Assembly: GCA_015179125.1 (NCBI GenBank)
Contig: WHVA01000171.1
Coordinates: 143,001-207,000, forward strand
From: Gautieria morchelliformis
Taxonomy: Eukaryota; Basidiomycota; Agaricomycetes; Gomphales; Gomphaceae
DNA: 64,000 nt
Direction: 5' to 3'
Shown here one piece after another: positions 32,522-42,961 of this stretch (positions are counted from its first letter, which is position 1; every line of letters begins with the position of its first letter). The notes beneath the pieces were generated by a model. It ran no database searches. It was not told the DNA's origin and saw only the letters and a program-made list of their open reading frames with translations. The position numbers were made by a program, and so were the translations under genes.

Positions 32522-33936
32522 GAATCCGCAGCGGGAACCGCTTCGGATTTCTCTTCCGTCTTTGCTGCGCGGCCCTTGGCCTTAGCAGCGGAGGCGGAAG
32601 CGCGAGTGCAGTCGCGAGCGACGTGACCTCCTTTGCCGCAGAAGAGGCAAAGGTTGTTGTCCATGCGACGCTGGCGTTCTACAGGGGTTAGTTTTCCGTC
32701 CTTCCCAAGTTTGTCGGAAAGATCCGGGGTGCTCTTCCGGGCGTTGGTGTTAGAACCAGAGGCCTGGTTGTTCCGAGGGGTGTTGTTGTTGTTCCGGTTG
32801 CCGGAGTTGGATCCGGAACTGTTGTTGTTGTTGTTTCCGGAGTTGGTGTTTCCGGAATTGGTCTTCTTCTTGTCTTTATCAGACTTCTTGTCGGAAGACT
32901 TGTCGTTCTTGCTCTGGGCGGAGTTTCACGAGCAATCTCGGAGTGTCTTTCCCAGTAGCGCGAATCGATGGATTGGGCGAGGTTGCGGAGGTCGGTAAGG
33001 GTGGCGGGTTTTCCGACGCGGGCAATTTCATCCTTGATGCGGGATGGCAAGCCCATGTAAAACTGGCGTCGGAGTGCGGCTTCTCCCCATTGGACTCGAG
33101 GAGCGAGCTGCTGAAACGTGACGATATATTTAGCTATCTTATGAGTGTCTTTCATGCGAAGCTTATCGAGTTCATTTTCCGCATCGGCTTCCATATCAAA
33201 TGGTCCGAAGTTGCTGCGGAGTTCGGAAATGAAATTGGGGTAATCGTCGGCCCAGTCGACGAGAGCGAACGGATCCATGAGGGCGGGTTCGAAATAGTCG
33301 AGCGCCGTGCCTCGGAGATAGGAAAGGGCATAATTGACCTTTCGTTCGTCGTCGGGAAAGGCGTCGGGACGATCACGGAAATTGAGTTGAAGCTGAACCA
33401 GAAATGGCTGGAGCTTCTTGGGGTCGGAACCGTCGAACTGATCTGGTTCGCGGACCTTTGTCTTGGGGCGTGGTGGTGCTTGGGCCGGGCGCTGGAGTTG
33501 TCCGGCTAGCATGGCGATGGCTTGTGCAAGATCCGGAACTGGCGCGGGCGGAACTGGGTTGGCGGGAATCTGAGGTGGAATTGGAGGTGGAGGACCGCCT
33601 GGGGACCGCCGGGTGGGCCGCCATGAGGGCCGCCTGGAGGGCCGCCTGGAGGTGGTCCTGGTGGAGGTGGTGGTGGTGGAGCTGGGCGTCGGAATGACGC
33701 TGCTGTTTGTTCGCCGCTGCTACTCGTCGAATTCCCGTCGTAGTCGGGATTGTCGTCGGGATTAGCGTCGGGAACTTCTTCGAACGTTGCGGAAAAGCAT
33801 CGGAAAGCTCATCGTCGGCACGAGAGCTGCTGGAGGGTTCCGCGTGCCTTGGTGCTGCGGATCTAAGACTGCCAAAATAAGAGAGAGCTTCGACAGCTCC
33901 TGCTCGAGCTGAAGTAGCTGTGGTACGAGGAGGCAT
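32512..33936 (-). pseudogene. D1 gag, frameshifted
   Basis: ATG 33936 (MPPRTTATSARAGAVEALSY) to the stop at 32514-32512. Compared with the intact gag of D2, frames change near 33785 (after DDELSDA), before the Pro/Gly-rich tract ends (about 33600) and near 32925 (after SEIARET). The central capsid-like part is open from 33512: LQRPAQAPPRPKTKVREPDQ, FLVQLQLNFRDRPDAFPDDE, MALDYFEPALM-like GTALDYFEPALMDPF and MKDTHKIAKYIVTFQQLAP. The CCHC zinc knuckle (LCLFCGKGGHVARDC-type) lies near 32610-32650. Gag would package the element RNA into cytoplasmic virus-like particles. This copy is broken. Confidence 0.85.
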
Positions 33937-33969
33937 AGTGATAGTTATCGGGTGGGAATCAGATAATAC

Positions 33970-34620
33970 TGTTACGTATCGAGATTTCCACTAAGTCGGA
34001 ACTGGAAAGGACAGCGGCTTCAACTTATAGGTTGCGCCCCCAATGAACTATCGTCCTAGGTATTTCGGAAATGAGTCGGAAGTTGGAAAGTACTGACCAA
34101 GGTTTGGTCGGAACTTGAGTCGGAACTGAGGCGGAAAGCGGAAGACGGAGAGACTGAGATCTTGCTAGACTCGCTGTGCTAAGAACAGGAGATGGAGCGA
34201 AGGAAATCAAGTATCGAAGGTGATTATCTGATTGCAGAATAACAGACATACATGAGGGGGTTTTTATACAAAGCGCAGAGCAACAAGTAATGGTGTTGTA
34301 CTAAGCAAATTCCGGAGGAAGCGGAAGTCGAGTACAATGTGTGGGAACTAATAATTGGGAACAATGGGACTACAAGGGGGGTTCAGGGTAAGGTAGAACA
34401 ATGGCAAAGAACAAGGGGTCGGGAAAACATATCTGACAACGAACTACAAGGGTGACCGGATATATGGTTTTGATGGATGGCGAGGTGGGTCCGGTGGGTC
34501 CGAGTAATAGCGTTGAAAGAACAAGGGAAATGTACAAGGGGCGGAATGTCGGAAATGTCGGAGGGGCGGAACGTTGTGGCGGAACTGAGGGTCAGAAGTC
34601 GGAAATGAACGGTCGTAACA
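33970..34620 (-). repeat. D1 5' LTR
   Basis: 651 bp, TGTTACG...CGTAACA, complete at both ends. A TATAAAA box is read on the minus strand at 34268-34262, giving the likely element promoter. Its terminal CA at 34620 is fused directly to an internal position of the D2 5' LTR. Confidence 0.9.
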
Positions 34621-35176
34621 CCATTGTTCTATTCCCTTGTTCTTTCGACTCTATTACTCGGACCCACCAGACCCACCTCACCGTTCATCAAGACCATATG
34701 TCCGGCCCTCCTTGTGTTTCGTTGTCAGATATGTTTTCTCGACCCCTTGTTCTTTGCCATTGTTTTACCTTACCCTGAACCCCCCTTGTAGTCCCATTGT
34801 TCCCAATTAGTTAGTTCCCACGCATTGTCTACTCGACTTCCGCTCCCCCTGGAATTTGCTTAGTACCATCCCATTACCTGTTGTCTCAGCTCTTTGTATA
34901 AAAGCCTGTCATGTATGTCTGTTATTCTGCAATCAGATAATCGCCTTCGATACTTGATTTCTTTTGCTCCATCTCCTGTTCTTAGCACAGCGAGTCTAGC
35001 AAGACCTCCGTCTCTCCACCTTCCGCCTCAAGTTCCGACCAACCTTCAGTTCAGTACTTTCCGACTTCCGACTCCTTTCCGAAATACTTAGGACGATAGT
35101 TCATTGGGGGCGCAACCTATAAGTTGAAGCCGCTGTCCTTTCCATTCCAACTTAGCGGAAATCTCGATATGTAACA
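34621..35176 (+). repeat. D2 5' LTR, truncated at its 5' end
   Basis: 556 bp. It aligns with 42312-42961 from CCATTGTTCTATTCCC onward and ends ...ATATGTAACA. The segment of about 95 bp that begins the 3' LTR (TGTTACGACCG... to the CCGCC before CCATTG) is absent here, which places the D1/D2 junction inside this LTR. Confidence 0.9.
34897..34903 (+). promoter_or_regulatory. TATA box of the D2 5' LTR
   Basis: TATAAAA preceded by CTCTTTG and about 310 bp upstream of the gag ATG. The same word occurs in the 3' LTR (about 42667) and, reversed, in both D1 LTRs. The first 95 bp of the LTR are missing, but the core promoter remains. Confidence 0.65.
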
Positions 35177-35209
35177 GTATTATCTGATTCCCACCCGATA
35201 ACTATCACT

Positions 35210-36607
35210 ATGCCTCCTCGTACCACAGCTACTTCAGCTCGAGCAGGAGCTGTCGAAGCTCTCTCTTATTTTGGCAGTCTTAGGTCCGCAGCACCAAGGC
35301 ATGCGGAACCCTCCGGCAGCTCTCGTGCCGACGATGAGCTCTCCGACGCGATTCTGCAATGCTTCGAAGAAGTTCCCGATGCTAATCCCTATGACAATCC
35401 TGACTATGATGGGAATTCTATGAGTAGCAGCGGCGAACAAACAGCAGCGTCATTTCGACGCCCAGCTCCACCACCACCACCCCCACCAGGACCACCCCCA
35501 GGCGGCCCTCATGGCGGCCCACCCAGCGGTCCCCCAGGCGGTCCTCCCGGCGGTCCTCCACCTCCAATCCCACCTCAAATTCCCACCAACCCAGTTCCAC
35601 AAGCGCCAGTTCCGGATCTTGCACAAGCTATTGCCATGCTAGCCGGCCAACTTCAGCGCCCGGCCCAAGCACCGCCACGCCCCAAGACCAAAGTCCGTGA
35701 ACCATATCAGTTCGACGGTTCCGACCCCAAGAAGCTCCAGCCATTTCTGGTCCAGCTTCAACTCAACTTCCACAATCGTCCCGACGCCTTTCCCGACGAC
35801 GAACGAAAGGTCAATTACGCCCTTTCCTATCTCCAAGGCATGGCGCTCGACTACTTCGAACCCGCCCTCATGGATCCGTTCGCTCTCGTCGACTGGGCCG
35901 ACGATTACCACAACTTCGTTTCCGAACTACACAGCAACTTCAGACCATTTGACATGGAAGCCGATGCGGAAAATGAACTCGATAAGCTTCGTATGAAAGA
36001 CACTCATAAGATAGCTAAATATATCGTCACATTCCAGCAGCTCACTCCTCGAGTCCAATGGGGAGAAGCCGCACTCCAATGCCAGTTTTACATGGGCTTG
36101 CCATCCTGGATCAAGGATGAAATTGCCCGTGTCGGAAAACCCGCCACCCTTACCGACCTTCGCAACCTTGCCCAATCCATTGATTCGCGCTACTGGGAAA
36201 GACATTCCGAGATCGCTCGAGAAACTTCCGCCCAGAGCAAGAACGACAAGTCTTCCAACAAGAAGTCTGACAAAGACAAGAAGAAGACTAATTCCGGAAA
36301 CAACAGCTCCGGAAACAACAACAACAACAACAACTCCACCCCTCGCAACAACCAGGCCTCTGGTTCCAACACCAACACCTGGAAGAGCACTCTGGACCTT
36401 TCCGACAAACTTGGGAAGGATGGAAAACTAACCCCTGTAGAACGCCAGCGTCGCATGGACAACAACCTTTGCCTTTTCTGTGGCAAAGGTGGTCACGTCG
36501 CTTGCGATTGCACCCGAGCTTCCGCTTCTGCTGCTAAGGCCAAGGGCCGTGCGGCGAAGACGGAAGAGAAATCCGAAGCGGCTCCCGCTACAGATGCAAA
36601 AAAATAG
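35210..36607 (+). CDS. gag: D2 Gag polyprotein, open
   Basis: A 465-residue ORF from ATG 35210, 33 bp after the 5' LTR, to TAG 36605-36607. The N-terminus is Ser/Ala-rich. Residues about 85-125 are a Pro/Gly-rich linker (PPPPPPPGPPPGGPHGGPPS). Residues about 165-340 form the retrotransposon capsid-like domain (VREPYQFDGSDPKKLQPFLV, YALSYLQGMALDYFEPALMD, QFYMGLPSWIKDEIARVGKP). An Asn/Ser/Lys-rich stretch precedes the CCHC knuckle C-x2-C-x4-H-x4-C in CLFCGKGGHVACDC near residue 425. The protein should assemble virus-like particles and bind element RNA. The ORF ends on a -1 frameshift signal that would extend it into pol. It is the only intact gag of the window, although it has many Arg-to-Cys/His/Gln changes relative to D1. 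Confidence 0.9.
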   Translation: MPPRTTATSARAGAVEALSYFGSLRSAAPRHAEPSGSSRADDELSDAILQCFEEVPDANPYDNPDYDGNSMSSSGEQTAASFRRPAPPPPPPPGPPPGGPHGGPPSGPPGGPPGGPPPPIPPQIPTNPVPQAPVPDLAQAIAMLAGQLQRPAQAPPRPKTKVREPYQFDGSDPKKLQPFLVQLQLNFHNRPDAFPDDERKVNYALSYLQGMALDYFEPALMDPFALVDWADDYHNFVSELHSNFRPFDMEADAENELDKLRMKDTHKIAKYIVTFQQLTPRVQWGEAALQCQFYMGLPSWIKDEIARVGKPATLTDLRNLAQSIDSRYWERHSEIARETSAQSKNDKSSNKKSDKDKKKTNSGNNSSGNNNNNNNSTPRNNQASGSNTNTWKSTLDLSDKLGKDGKLTPVERQRRMDNNLCLFCGKGGHVACDCTRASASAAKAKGRAAKTEEKSEAAPATDAKK

Positions 36608-36651
36608 TCAGCAGTCCTCCGGCCTCCGCACGAGCTGAGGGCTGTGTTGAC
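36598..36651 (+). promoter_or_regulatory. D2 gag/pol -1 ribosomal frameshift signal
   Basis: Gag codons GCA AAA AAA TAG contain the canonical slippery heptamer A-AAA-AAA (36598-36604). A 7-nt spacer is followed by an 8-bp stem, CAGTCCTC (36612-36619) with GAGGGCTG (36637-36644), and an outer GTCA (36607-36610)/TGAC (36648-36651). The pol frame is the -1 frame and is open across the heptamer. Confidence 0.8.
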
Positions 36652-39600
36652 CCCATTCGTGCGACAAACAAGGTTAAACTCAACGTATCCGCTCTTTCGT
36701 CCTCCGACTCCCTCTCTGTTCCGCTCACTTCCGACACCATTTCCGTACCCCCGTTTACAGCATTGATCGACTCCGGTTCGACTCATTGTTTCCTCAATTC
36801 CGACTTTGTTTTGAAACATAAACTTCCGACCCGCAACATTCCGACTATTCCGCTCCGCCTTTTCGATGGGTCTTCCAACACGGCAATTTCCCAAGTCATG
36901 GACCTGTCTATCCGTTTTGCTACTGGGGACAACCATGAAGTTACGTTTTATGTTACTCGGCTAGATGCTAGCTGTTCCGTTGTACTAGGACACAATTGGC
37001 TCACCCGATATAATCCGTCGATTAACTGGGCATTGGGTCAAATACAGTTCCGTACCCCAGATCAACTTCCGTCTATTCTGATGTCATCCGCAAAGGTGGT
37101 TCAGGCCTCTTCTGCAACTCCGCTTGTGGATTCAGTTCCGCACTCCGGTCCCACTTTAGCACCTCCGCCCCTCGAAGCTCCTCGAATTGTGCTTGTTTCC
37201 ACCACCGCTTTCCGCGTATTGCAATGGCAAGAAGATACGACCATTTTCCAGCTTCATCTTTCCGATTCGGCTTCAGTCAAGGCTCGTTCCGCCTCGACTT
37301 CCGCTCCCATCGACATGGGCTCAGTTCCGGAAGAATATCGTGACTTCCCGGACGTGTTCAATAAGGCCAAAGCCGATAAACCTGCTGAACATCGACCTTA
37401 CAATATGAAGATAGATTTGGAAGAAGCATCTCCACCCCTTGGACCGATCTACTCCCTTTCACAAAGTGGACTCCAGACTCTCCGAGAGTTCGTCGATGAA
37501 CATCTCAACATGGGCTTTATCCGCCCCTCGCTGTCTCCGCACGGCGCTCCGGTCCTTTTCGTCAAAAAGAAGGATGGATCTCTCCGCCTCTGCGTCGATT
37601 TCTGCAGACTCAATGCCCTCACCAAGAAGGACAAATATCCGCTTCCACGCATTTCCAATCTCCTCGACACTCCCCGCAGGGTGAAGATCTACACCAAAAT
37701 CAACCTTCGGCATGCTTATCACCTTGTCCGCATCCGGGAAGGTGACGAGTGGAAAACCACTTTCCACACCTGCTACGGTGCTTTTGAGTGGGTTGTCATG
37801 CCTTTGGCCTAACCAATGCTCCCGCTGCTTTTCAGCGCTTTATGAACAACATATTCTCCGACCTCCTTGACGTATGCGTTCTAGTCTACATTGACGACAT
37901 CCTCATTTATTCCGACACACCGGAGAAACATCGGGAACATGTCCGCGAAGTACTCCGCTGGCTACGCAAACATCATCTCTACGCAAAAGCAGAGAAATGC
38001 GAATGGCATCGCGACACGGTTGAATACCTCGGCTTCATCCTCTCCCCTATGGGTCTTACCATGGCAGAGGACAAAGTCAAGGCAATTCAGGAATGGCCGG
38101 AACCCCGACGTGTTAAGGATGTGCAGTCTTTCCTCGGCTTCGCCAACTTTTACCGGCGTTTCATTTATAATTTTTCCGACATTACTGTTCCGCTCACTCA
38201 TCTCACCAGGAAGGGTGCCCCATGGAATTTCACTCCGGAATGCCGTTCCGCATTTGAAGCCCTCAAATCGGCCTTCACTACGGCTCCCATACTCGGTTTC
38301 TGGATTTCCTGATGCCCAACTTGTACTTGAAACTGACGCTTCCGACTATGCACTAGCCGCAATCCTTTCCATCATTTCCCCCAACAACGGAGAAATTCAT
38401 CCGATCGCCTTTCATTCCCACACCTTTTCCACCCCGGAACTCAACTACGACGTCCACGATAAGGAACTACTTGCAATCTTCGAAGCCTTCAAAATTTGGC
38501 AACACTACCTCGAAGGTCCAACCTATCTGACCGACGTTGTAACGGATCATAAAAACCTTGAGTATTTCGCGACTACTAAGATTTTGACTTGCCATCAAGT
38601 CCGCTGGTCTGAATATCTCTCACAGTTTAACATGGTGATCCGCTTCCGCCCCGGAAAGCTCGGAGCAAAACCCGATGTGCTCACTAGACGTTGGGACGTC
38701 TACCCAAAAGAGGGAAGTAGCGACTATGCCAGTGTTAATCTGCACAATTTCCGCCCAGTATTCTCCACTGAGCAACTGGCATCGTCCCTGCGTGCCACAG
38801 CATTGCAGTTTCCGCTACTCCACGCCTCAATCATTATGGACACTGAGTCTCTCCATTCCGACATCCGTTCCGCACTTCATTCCGCCCCCATCTCCGCAAC
38901 CCACCTCGATGACCCAACCAGTCCTGGATGGTCCCTCGATTCCGACGGATTTCTACCGTACAAGTCCCAGATTTACGTTCCGGATACCAACGATCTACGA
39001 CTTTGCATGCTCCAGCAAAGCCACGATCACCCGCTCTCAGGACACCAAGGCCAGAACAAAACCCTCGACATAATCCGACATACCTACACTTGGCCCCTTC
39101 TCTGCATGATGGTCCAAGACTATTGCAAGTCATGCACCACCTGTATGCGTGCCAAGCCCCAACATCACAAACCCTACGGCCTTCTGAAACAACTTCCAAT
39201 CCTGGAACAACCATGGAATTCAATATCCATGGATTTCATTGAGAAACTTCCTAAGTCATCTGGCTATGATACCATTCTAGTGATCGTTGACCGCCTTACA
39301 AAGCAGTCCATCTTCATTCCCACCTACGACACCATCACTTCCACCCAGCTCACACAACTCTTTGTGCTCCACGTCTTTTCCAAGCACGGAATTCCTTCCC
39401 ATGTGACTTCCGACCGTGGATCAGAATTCGTGTCCTCCTTTTTCCACACGCTCGGCAAGGCTCTCGACATGAAACTCCACTTCACTTCTGGTTATCATCC
39501 CGAAGGAGACGGACAAACGGAACGTACTAATCAGACCCTTGAGCAGTATCTCCGCGTCTATTGCAACTACCAACACAGCAATTGGTCCGACCTCCTTCTG

Positions 39601-40308
39601 CTCACGAAATTTGCTTACAACAATGCGCCTTCCACCACCACCGGAATCTCACCCTTTTATGCCAACAAGGGCTACCACCCGAATCTCACCATCCACCCTG
39701 AACGCGACCTCGCCTCTGCAAGAGCCCGAGATTTCGTTGTGGAACTTGACGACCTTCACCAGCACCTCCAAGAGATCATATCCGCTGCCCAGAAGAGATA
39801 CCAAACTTCCGCCGATCGGAAACATCTTCCGCAACCGGCATTCGAGATAGGCGACAAAGTCTTTGTCAAAGCTGAAAACTTCTGCACCACTCGCCCCTTG
39901 AAGAAGCTCTCTGACAAATACCTTGGTCCTTACAAGATCATCGCTAAGGCCGGCAGTCATTCTTTCACTCTCAGACTTCCTGACAATATGCGCGCAGTAC
40001 ATCTGGTATTCCACATCTCCATGCTTGAGCCAGCAGTTCCGAATACAATTCTGAATCGAGAACAACCTCTGCCTCCACCAGTCATCGTCGACGGAGAACT
40101 GGAATACAAGATCTTGGAGATTCTCAACTCAAAGCTCGACAGAGGATACCGCTGCCAACTCCAGTACCTAGTCAAGTGGGCAGGCTATGAAAACACTGAC
40201 GAAGAGACCTCGTGGATTTCCACCATGGAACTAGACCACACCTCTGACCTCGTCTCTGATGTTCACAAGTCATATCCTGATAAACCTGGCCCCATTTCCG
40301 CGCCTTAG
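36601..40308 (+). pseudogene. D2 pol: protease, RT, RNase H, integrase, chromodomain
   Basis: Open in the -1 frame from the slippery site. The protease is ALIDSGSTHCFLNSDFVLKH (Asp-Ser-Gly intact). RT begins with FVKKKDGSLRLCVDFCRLNA and the ORF breaks at 37812 by a 1-nt loss in a TTTGG run. It continues in another frame from 37803 (FGLTNAPAAFQRFMNNIFSD, VYIDDILIYS) to 38312, where a 1-nt gain restores the first frame. RNase H has VLETDASDYALAAILSIISP. Integrase has the zinc-binding HDHPLSGHQG and CKSCTTC, then SMDFIEKLP, TSDRGSEF and PEGDGQTERTNQTLEQYLRV. The chromodomain (YLVKWAGYENTDEETSW) is close to the stop at 40306. Two compensating indels separate it from an intact pol; catalytic residues are all retained. 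Confidence 0.88.
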
Positions 40309-40365
40309 TCAATTCCGACCTTATTTCTGATACCCATTGTTTTCTTACAGTTCTCAAGTCATATG

Positions 40366-42192
40366 TCAAATATTAATCTTCCGATACGCTATTTTCCGAC
40401 ACTTCAAGAAATTAATTACAAGACCCTTCGACACGTACTCCTCCCTCATCATTTCCCCCTCGCCCTCGCCCTCGTTCTCCGCTTCCGGACCCTCTTCCGC
40501 ATGCCCTACCTCCACGTTCACCAGCTCGGTCTCCACCCTCGTTTCCGCCCTTTCGCTCGGACCCGCTTCCGCCCCATTCTCCTGCTCCTGCATCCGCAGC
40601 TCCATTCGTTCCCGGAGCATGTTGTTCCGCCACTGGTACTCCCGCTTAAACTGCTCTAACACCCCCAACACGATGGTCATCTGGTTCTGGAGCGACAACA
40701 ATTGTTGAGCCTGAACCACCGCCATCTCCGCAAGAAGGTTCCGGATCCCGCGTTGGGTTTTCCGGATACCCCTCAACGAATCGGCAATGTCGAACAACGG
40801 CGACACCATGCTGAAGCGGTTGAGTACCGCTGTGTCCGAATTTCCGGTCACTGGAAATCCTTCCGCCGCCTTTTTGCCGCTCGGTCCCGGTTTCGACTTA
40901 GGGGTTTTGGGCCCCTCGGTCTCGACCTTTCGCCTTTTCCGCTCTACCCTTGTGGAACACCCATCCACGACACAGCGCCTTTTCTTGTCGCGGCACCGTT
41001 CACAGGCCGTTTCCCGCGGATTTTCTGACCACACACATTCCAAGCCCTTGACCTCGCACGTGTCGCAAGGGGGTTTCTCCTCTTCACCATCCCTCGTTTT
41101 CCGTTTCCGCGTTGCAGGATTCTCCGGTCCCAATTCCCACAAATCTACCATCCTAACCATAGATCATGCAGGATCGACCCATTAGACCAAGAGTCCATGC
41201 AGGGTAACATGTATACAGGTCCCAAGGCGTGTTTTCTTACATAGGTACCTACAGAGATTTGACTTTACAAGCACACGCAAGCTTCGAAACTATTTTAACG
41301 GAGAACCCAATTAAGAAATTATACTCCGGTGAACAATCAGAATCAGTATTGGTACAGGAAGTGTAGCAATAGAGATTTAACTGAACACGTGTAGTTCTCA
41401 GATTGTGCAATACTTTGTGAGGTCAAAGAATGTTATTAGGCGTCCAAGGGTCCAGATACTTTAAGGGGGAAAGCTATCTAGAGTCTTAGGACCGCGGGTC
41501 GAGTGAATTAAAGACAACAATAATCCCCAAGACGTGAAAAGATAGTTCTGTGCTTGAACTCTTCCTCAGTTCTACCCACCCGAGCAAAATCAGTATCATT
41601 AGGACAAGGTACGAGAACTATCACATGACAGAGGGACAGTCGGTCTCAGAGTATATGTTCTTCCTGGCCTGCTGAAATTCGTCTGCCCTCCATTTCCGCT
41701 CCGCCACAAGGTTCAGCACGGGGACGACGTCCCTTTGCTTCCCCTTCCCCTCAGGGGACGGCGTGCTCTCCGCGGTGCTTTCCGATTCCACCTCGGATTC
41801 GGATTCAACAATTTTCTGGCAGTTTTCCTGTCAGCCTCGGAATTACGCACACAACATTTCCGACTCACCCGTTGCTTTCCCGCCTTTTCCGCCGCGGCCT
41901 TGTCCTCTGCAGCTTTTTTGGCCGCGTCCCGTTTCCGCTGTTCCTCGCGGAGGCGCGACTCCTCCTCGCGGCGTTTACGGTCCCGTTCCTCCTTCTCCTT
42001 CCACTCCTGGTCCCGACGCTCCTGTTCCTTGTGCTCCTTCTCCCTGCGCTCCTCCTCCAGCCGTTCCTTCTCTTTCCATGCAGCTTCCTCGGCCGCTTGC
42101 TTTTCCGCCAGCTTCTTCTGTGCAAGAAGATCGTCGAAATATTTCTGCATTTCGGCACTGGACATCTTTGAGAGATCAGGTTGGGAGTTCAT
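40366..42192 (-). pseudogene. D2 antisense accessory gene, interrupted by an insertion
   Basis: Copy of the D1 antisense gene. Exon 1 runs 42192-41869 (MNSQPDLSKMSSAEMQKYFD, coiled coil), with a 53-nt intron (GTGAGT...CCAG) at exactly the same position. Exon 2 starts at 41815 and reads through VPVLNLVAERKWRADEFQQA, then is cut near 41656 by a roughly 490-bp insertion. The frame resumes at about 41160 with DLWELGPENPATRKRKTRDG and the cysteine cluster CDTCEVKGLEC/CERCRDKKRRC (same spacing as D1), ending at 40366, 58 bp from the pol stop. Conservation of exon structure and all cysteines in both copies supports a real protein-coding gene rather than a chance antisense ORF. Confidence 0.8.
41162..41655 (+). 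mobile_element. Insertion in the D2 antisense gene containing an LTR B fragment
   Basis: Compared with D1, about 490 extra bases lie between codons of the antisense gene. The left part (about 41162-41251) matches the middle of LTR B (GTGCAGGATCAACC-like, GACCAAGAGTC, CAGGTCCCAAGGC, GTTTTCTTAC). The rest (41252-41655) is unlike anything else in the window. No clear target duplication was seen. Confidence 0.6.
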
Positions 42193-42311
42193 GGTGGCTA
42201 GGATAAAGACGTGTTTGCTTCCCGCCTATCTTTTGAACTCCGACGCGTTTGTTCACAGGTCACATGATCCGACCTGTGGTCTCTCGGGGCTCGACCTTAG
42301 AAGGGAGATGC

Positions 42312-42961
42312 TGTTACGACCGTTCATTTCCGACTTCTGACATTCAGTTCCGCAACACTTTCTGCCCCTCCAATATTTCCGACATTCCGCCCATTGTTCT
42401 ATTCCCTTGTTCTTTCGACTCTATTACTCGGACCCACCAGACCCACCTCACCGTTCATCAAGACCATATGTCCGGCCCTCCTTGTGTTTCGTTGTCAGAT
42501 ATGTTTTCCCGACCCCTTGTTCTTTGCCATTGTTTTACCTTACCCTGAACCCCCCTTGTAGTCCCATTGTTCCCAATTAGTTAGTTCCCACGCATTGTCT
42601 ACTCGACTTCCGCTTCCCCCGGAATTTGCTTAGTACCATCCCATTACCTGTTGTCTCAGCTCTTTGTATAAAAGCCTGTCATGTATGTCTGTTATTCTGC
42701 AATCAGATAATCGCCTTCGATACTTGATTTCTTTTGCTCCATCTCCTGTTCTTAGCACAGTGAGTCTAGCAAGACCTCCGTCTCTCTGCCTTCCGTCTTC
42801 CGCCTTCCGCCTCAAGTTCCAACCAACCTTCAGTTCAGTACTTTCCGACTTCCGACTCCTTTCCGAAATACTTAGGACGATAGTTCATTGGGGGTGCAAC
42901 CTATAAGTTGAAGCCGCTGTCCTTTCCAGTTCCGACTTAGCGGAAATCTCGATACGTAACA
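42312..42961 (+). repeat. D2 3' LTR
   Basis: 650 bp, TGTTACGACCG...CGATACGTAACA, preceded by the polypurine tract AGAAGGGAGATGC. The end is precise and is followed by the E2 pol remnant. Together with the shortened 5' LTR it defines the element. Confidence 0.92.

Larger units (their letters stand above)
26525..34620 (-). mobile_element. Ty3/gypsy chromovirus D1, nearly full length, minus strand
   Basis: LTRs at 26525-27223 (3') and 33970-34620 (5') have ends TGTTACG/CGTAACA and surround gag (minus), pol (minus) and an extra plus-strand gene near the 3' LTR. The order protease, RT, RNase H, integrase, chromodomain identifies a chromodomain-bearing gypsy. The left flank is the E1 protease; the right end abuts the truncated 5' LTR of D2. 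The two LTRs differ by a 48-bp indel and smaller changes, so the insertion is not recent. Confidence 0.9.
34621..42961 (+). mobile_element. Ty3/gypsy chromovirus D2, nearly full length, plus strand
   Basis: Same family as D1 in opposite orientation: 5' LTR 34621-35176 (first about 95 bp missing), gag, pol, antisense accessory gene and 3' LTR 42312-42961. D1 and D2 face each other 5' to 5', forming an imperfect inverted repeat of over 16 kb. The right flank is the E2 pol remnant. Confidence 0.9.

Noticed and set aside
33404-33697. Trp-rich plus-strand ORF over D1 gag
   Set aside because: Antisense of the Pro/Gly-rich gag linker.
36763-37812. Separate protease gene starting at an internal TTG
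   Set aside because: The frame is open further upstream to the slippery site at 36598; it is the -1 continuation of gag, not an independent gene.
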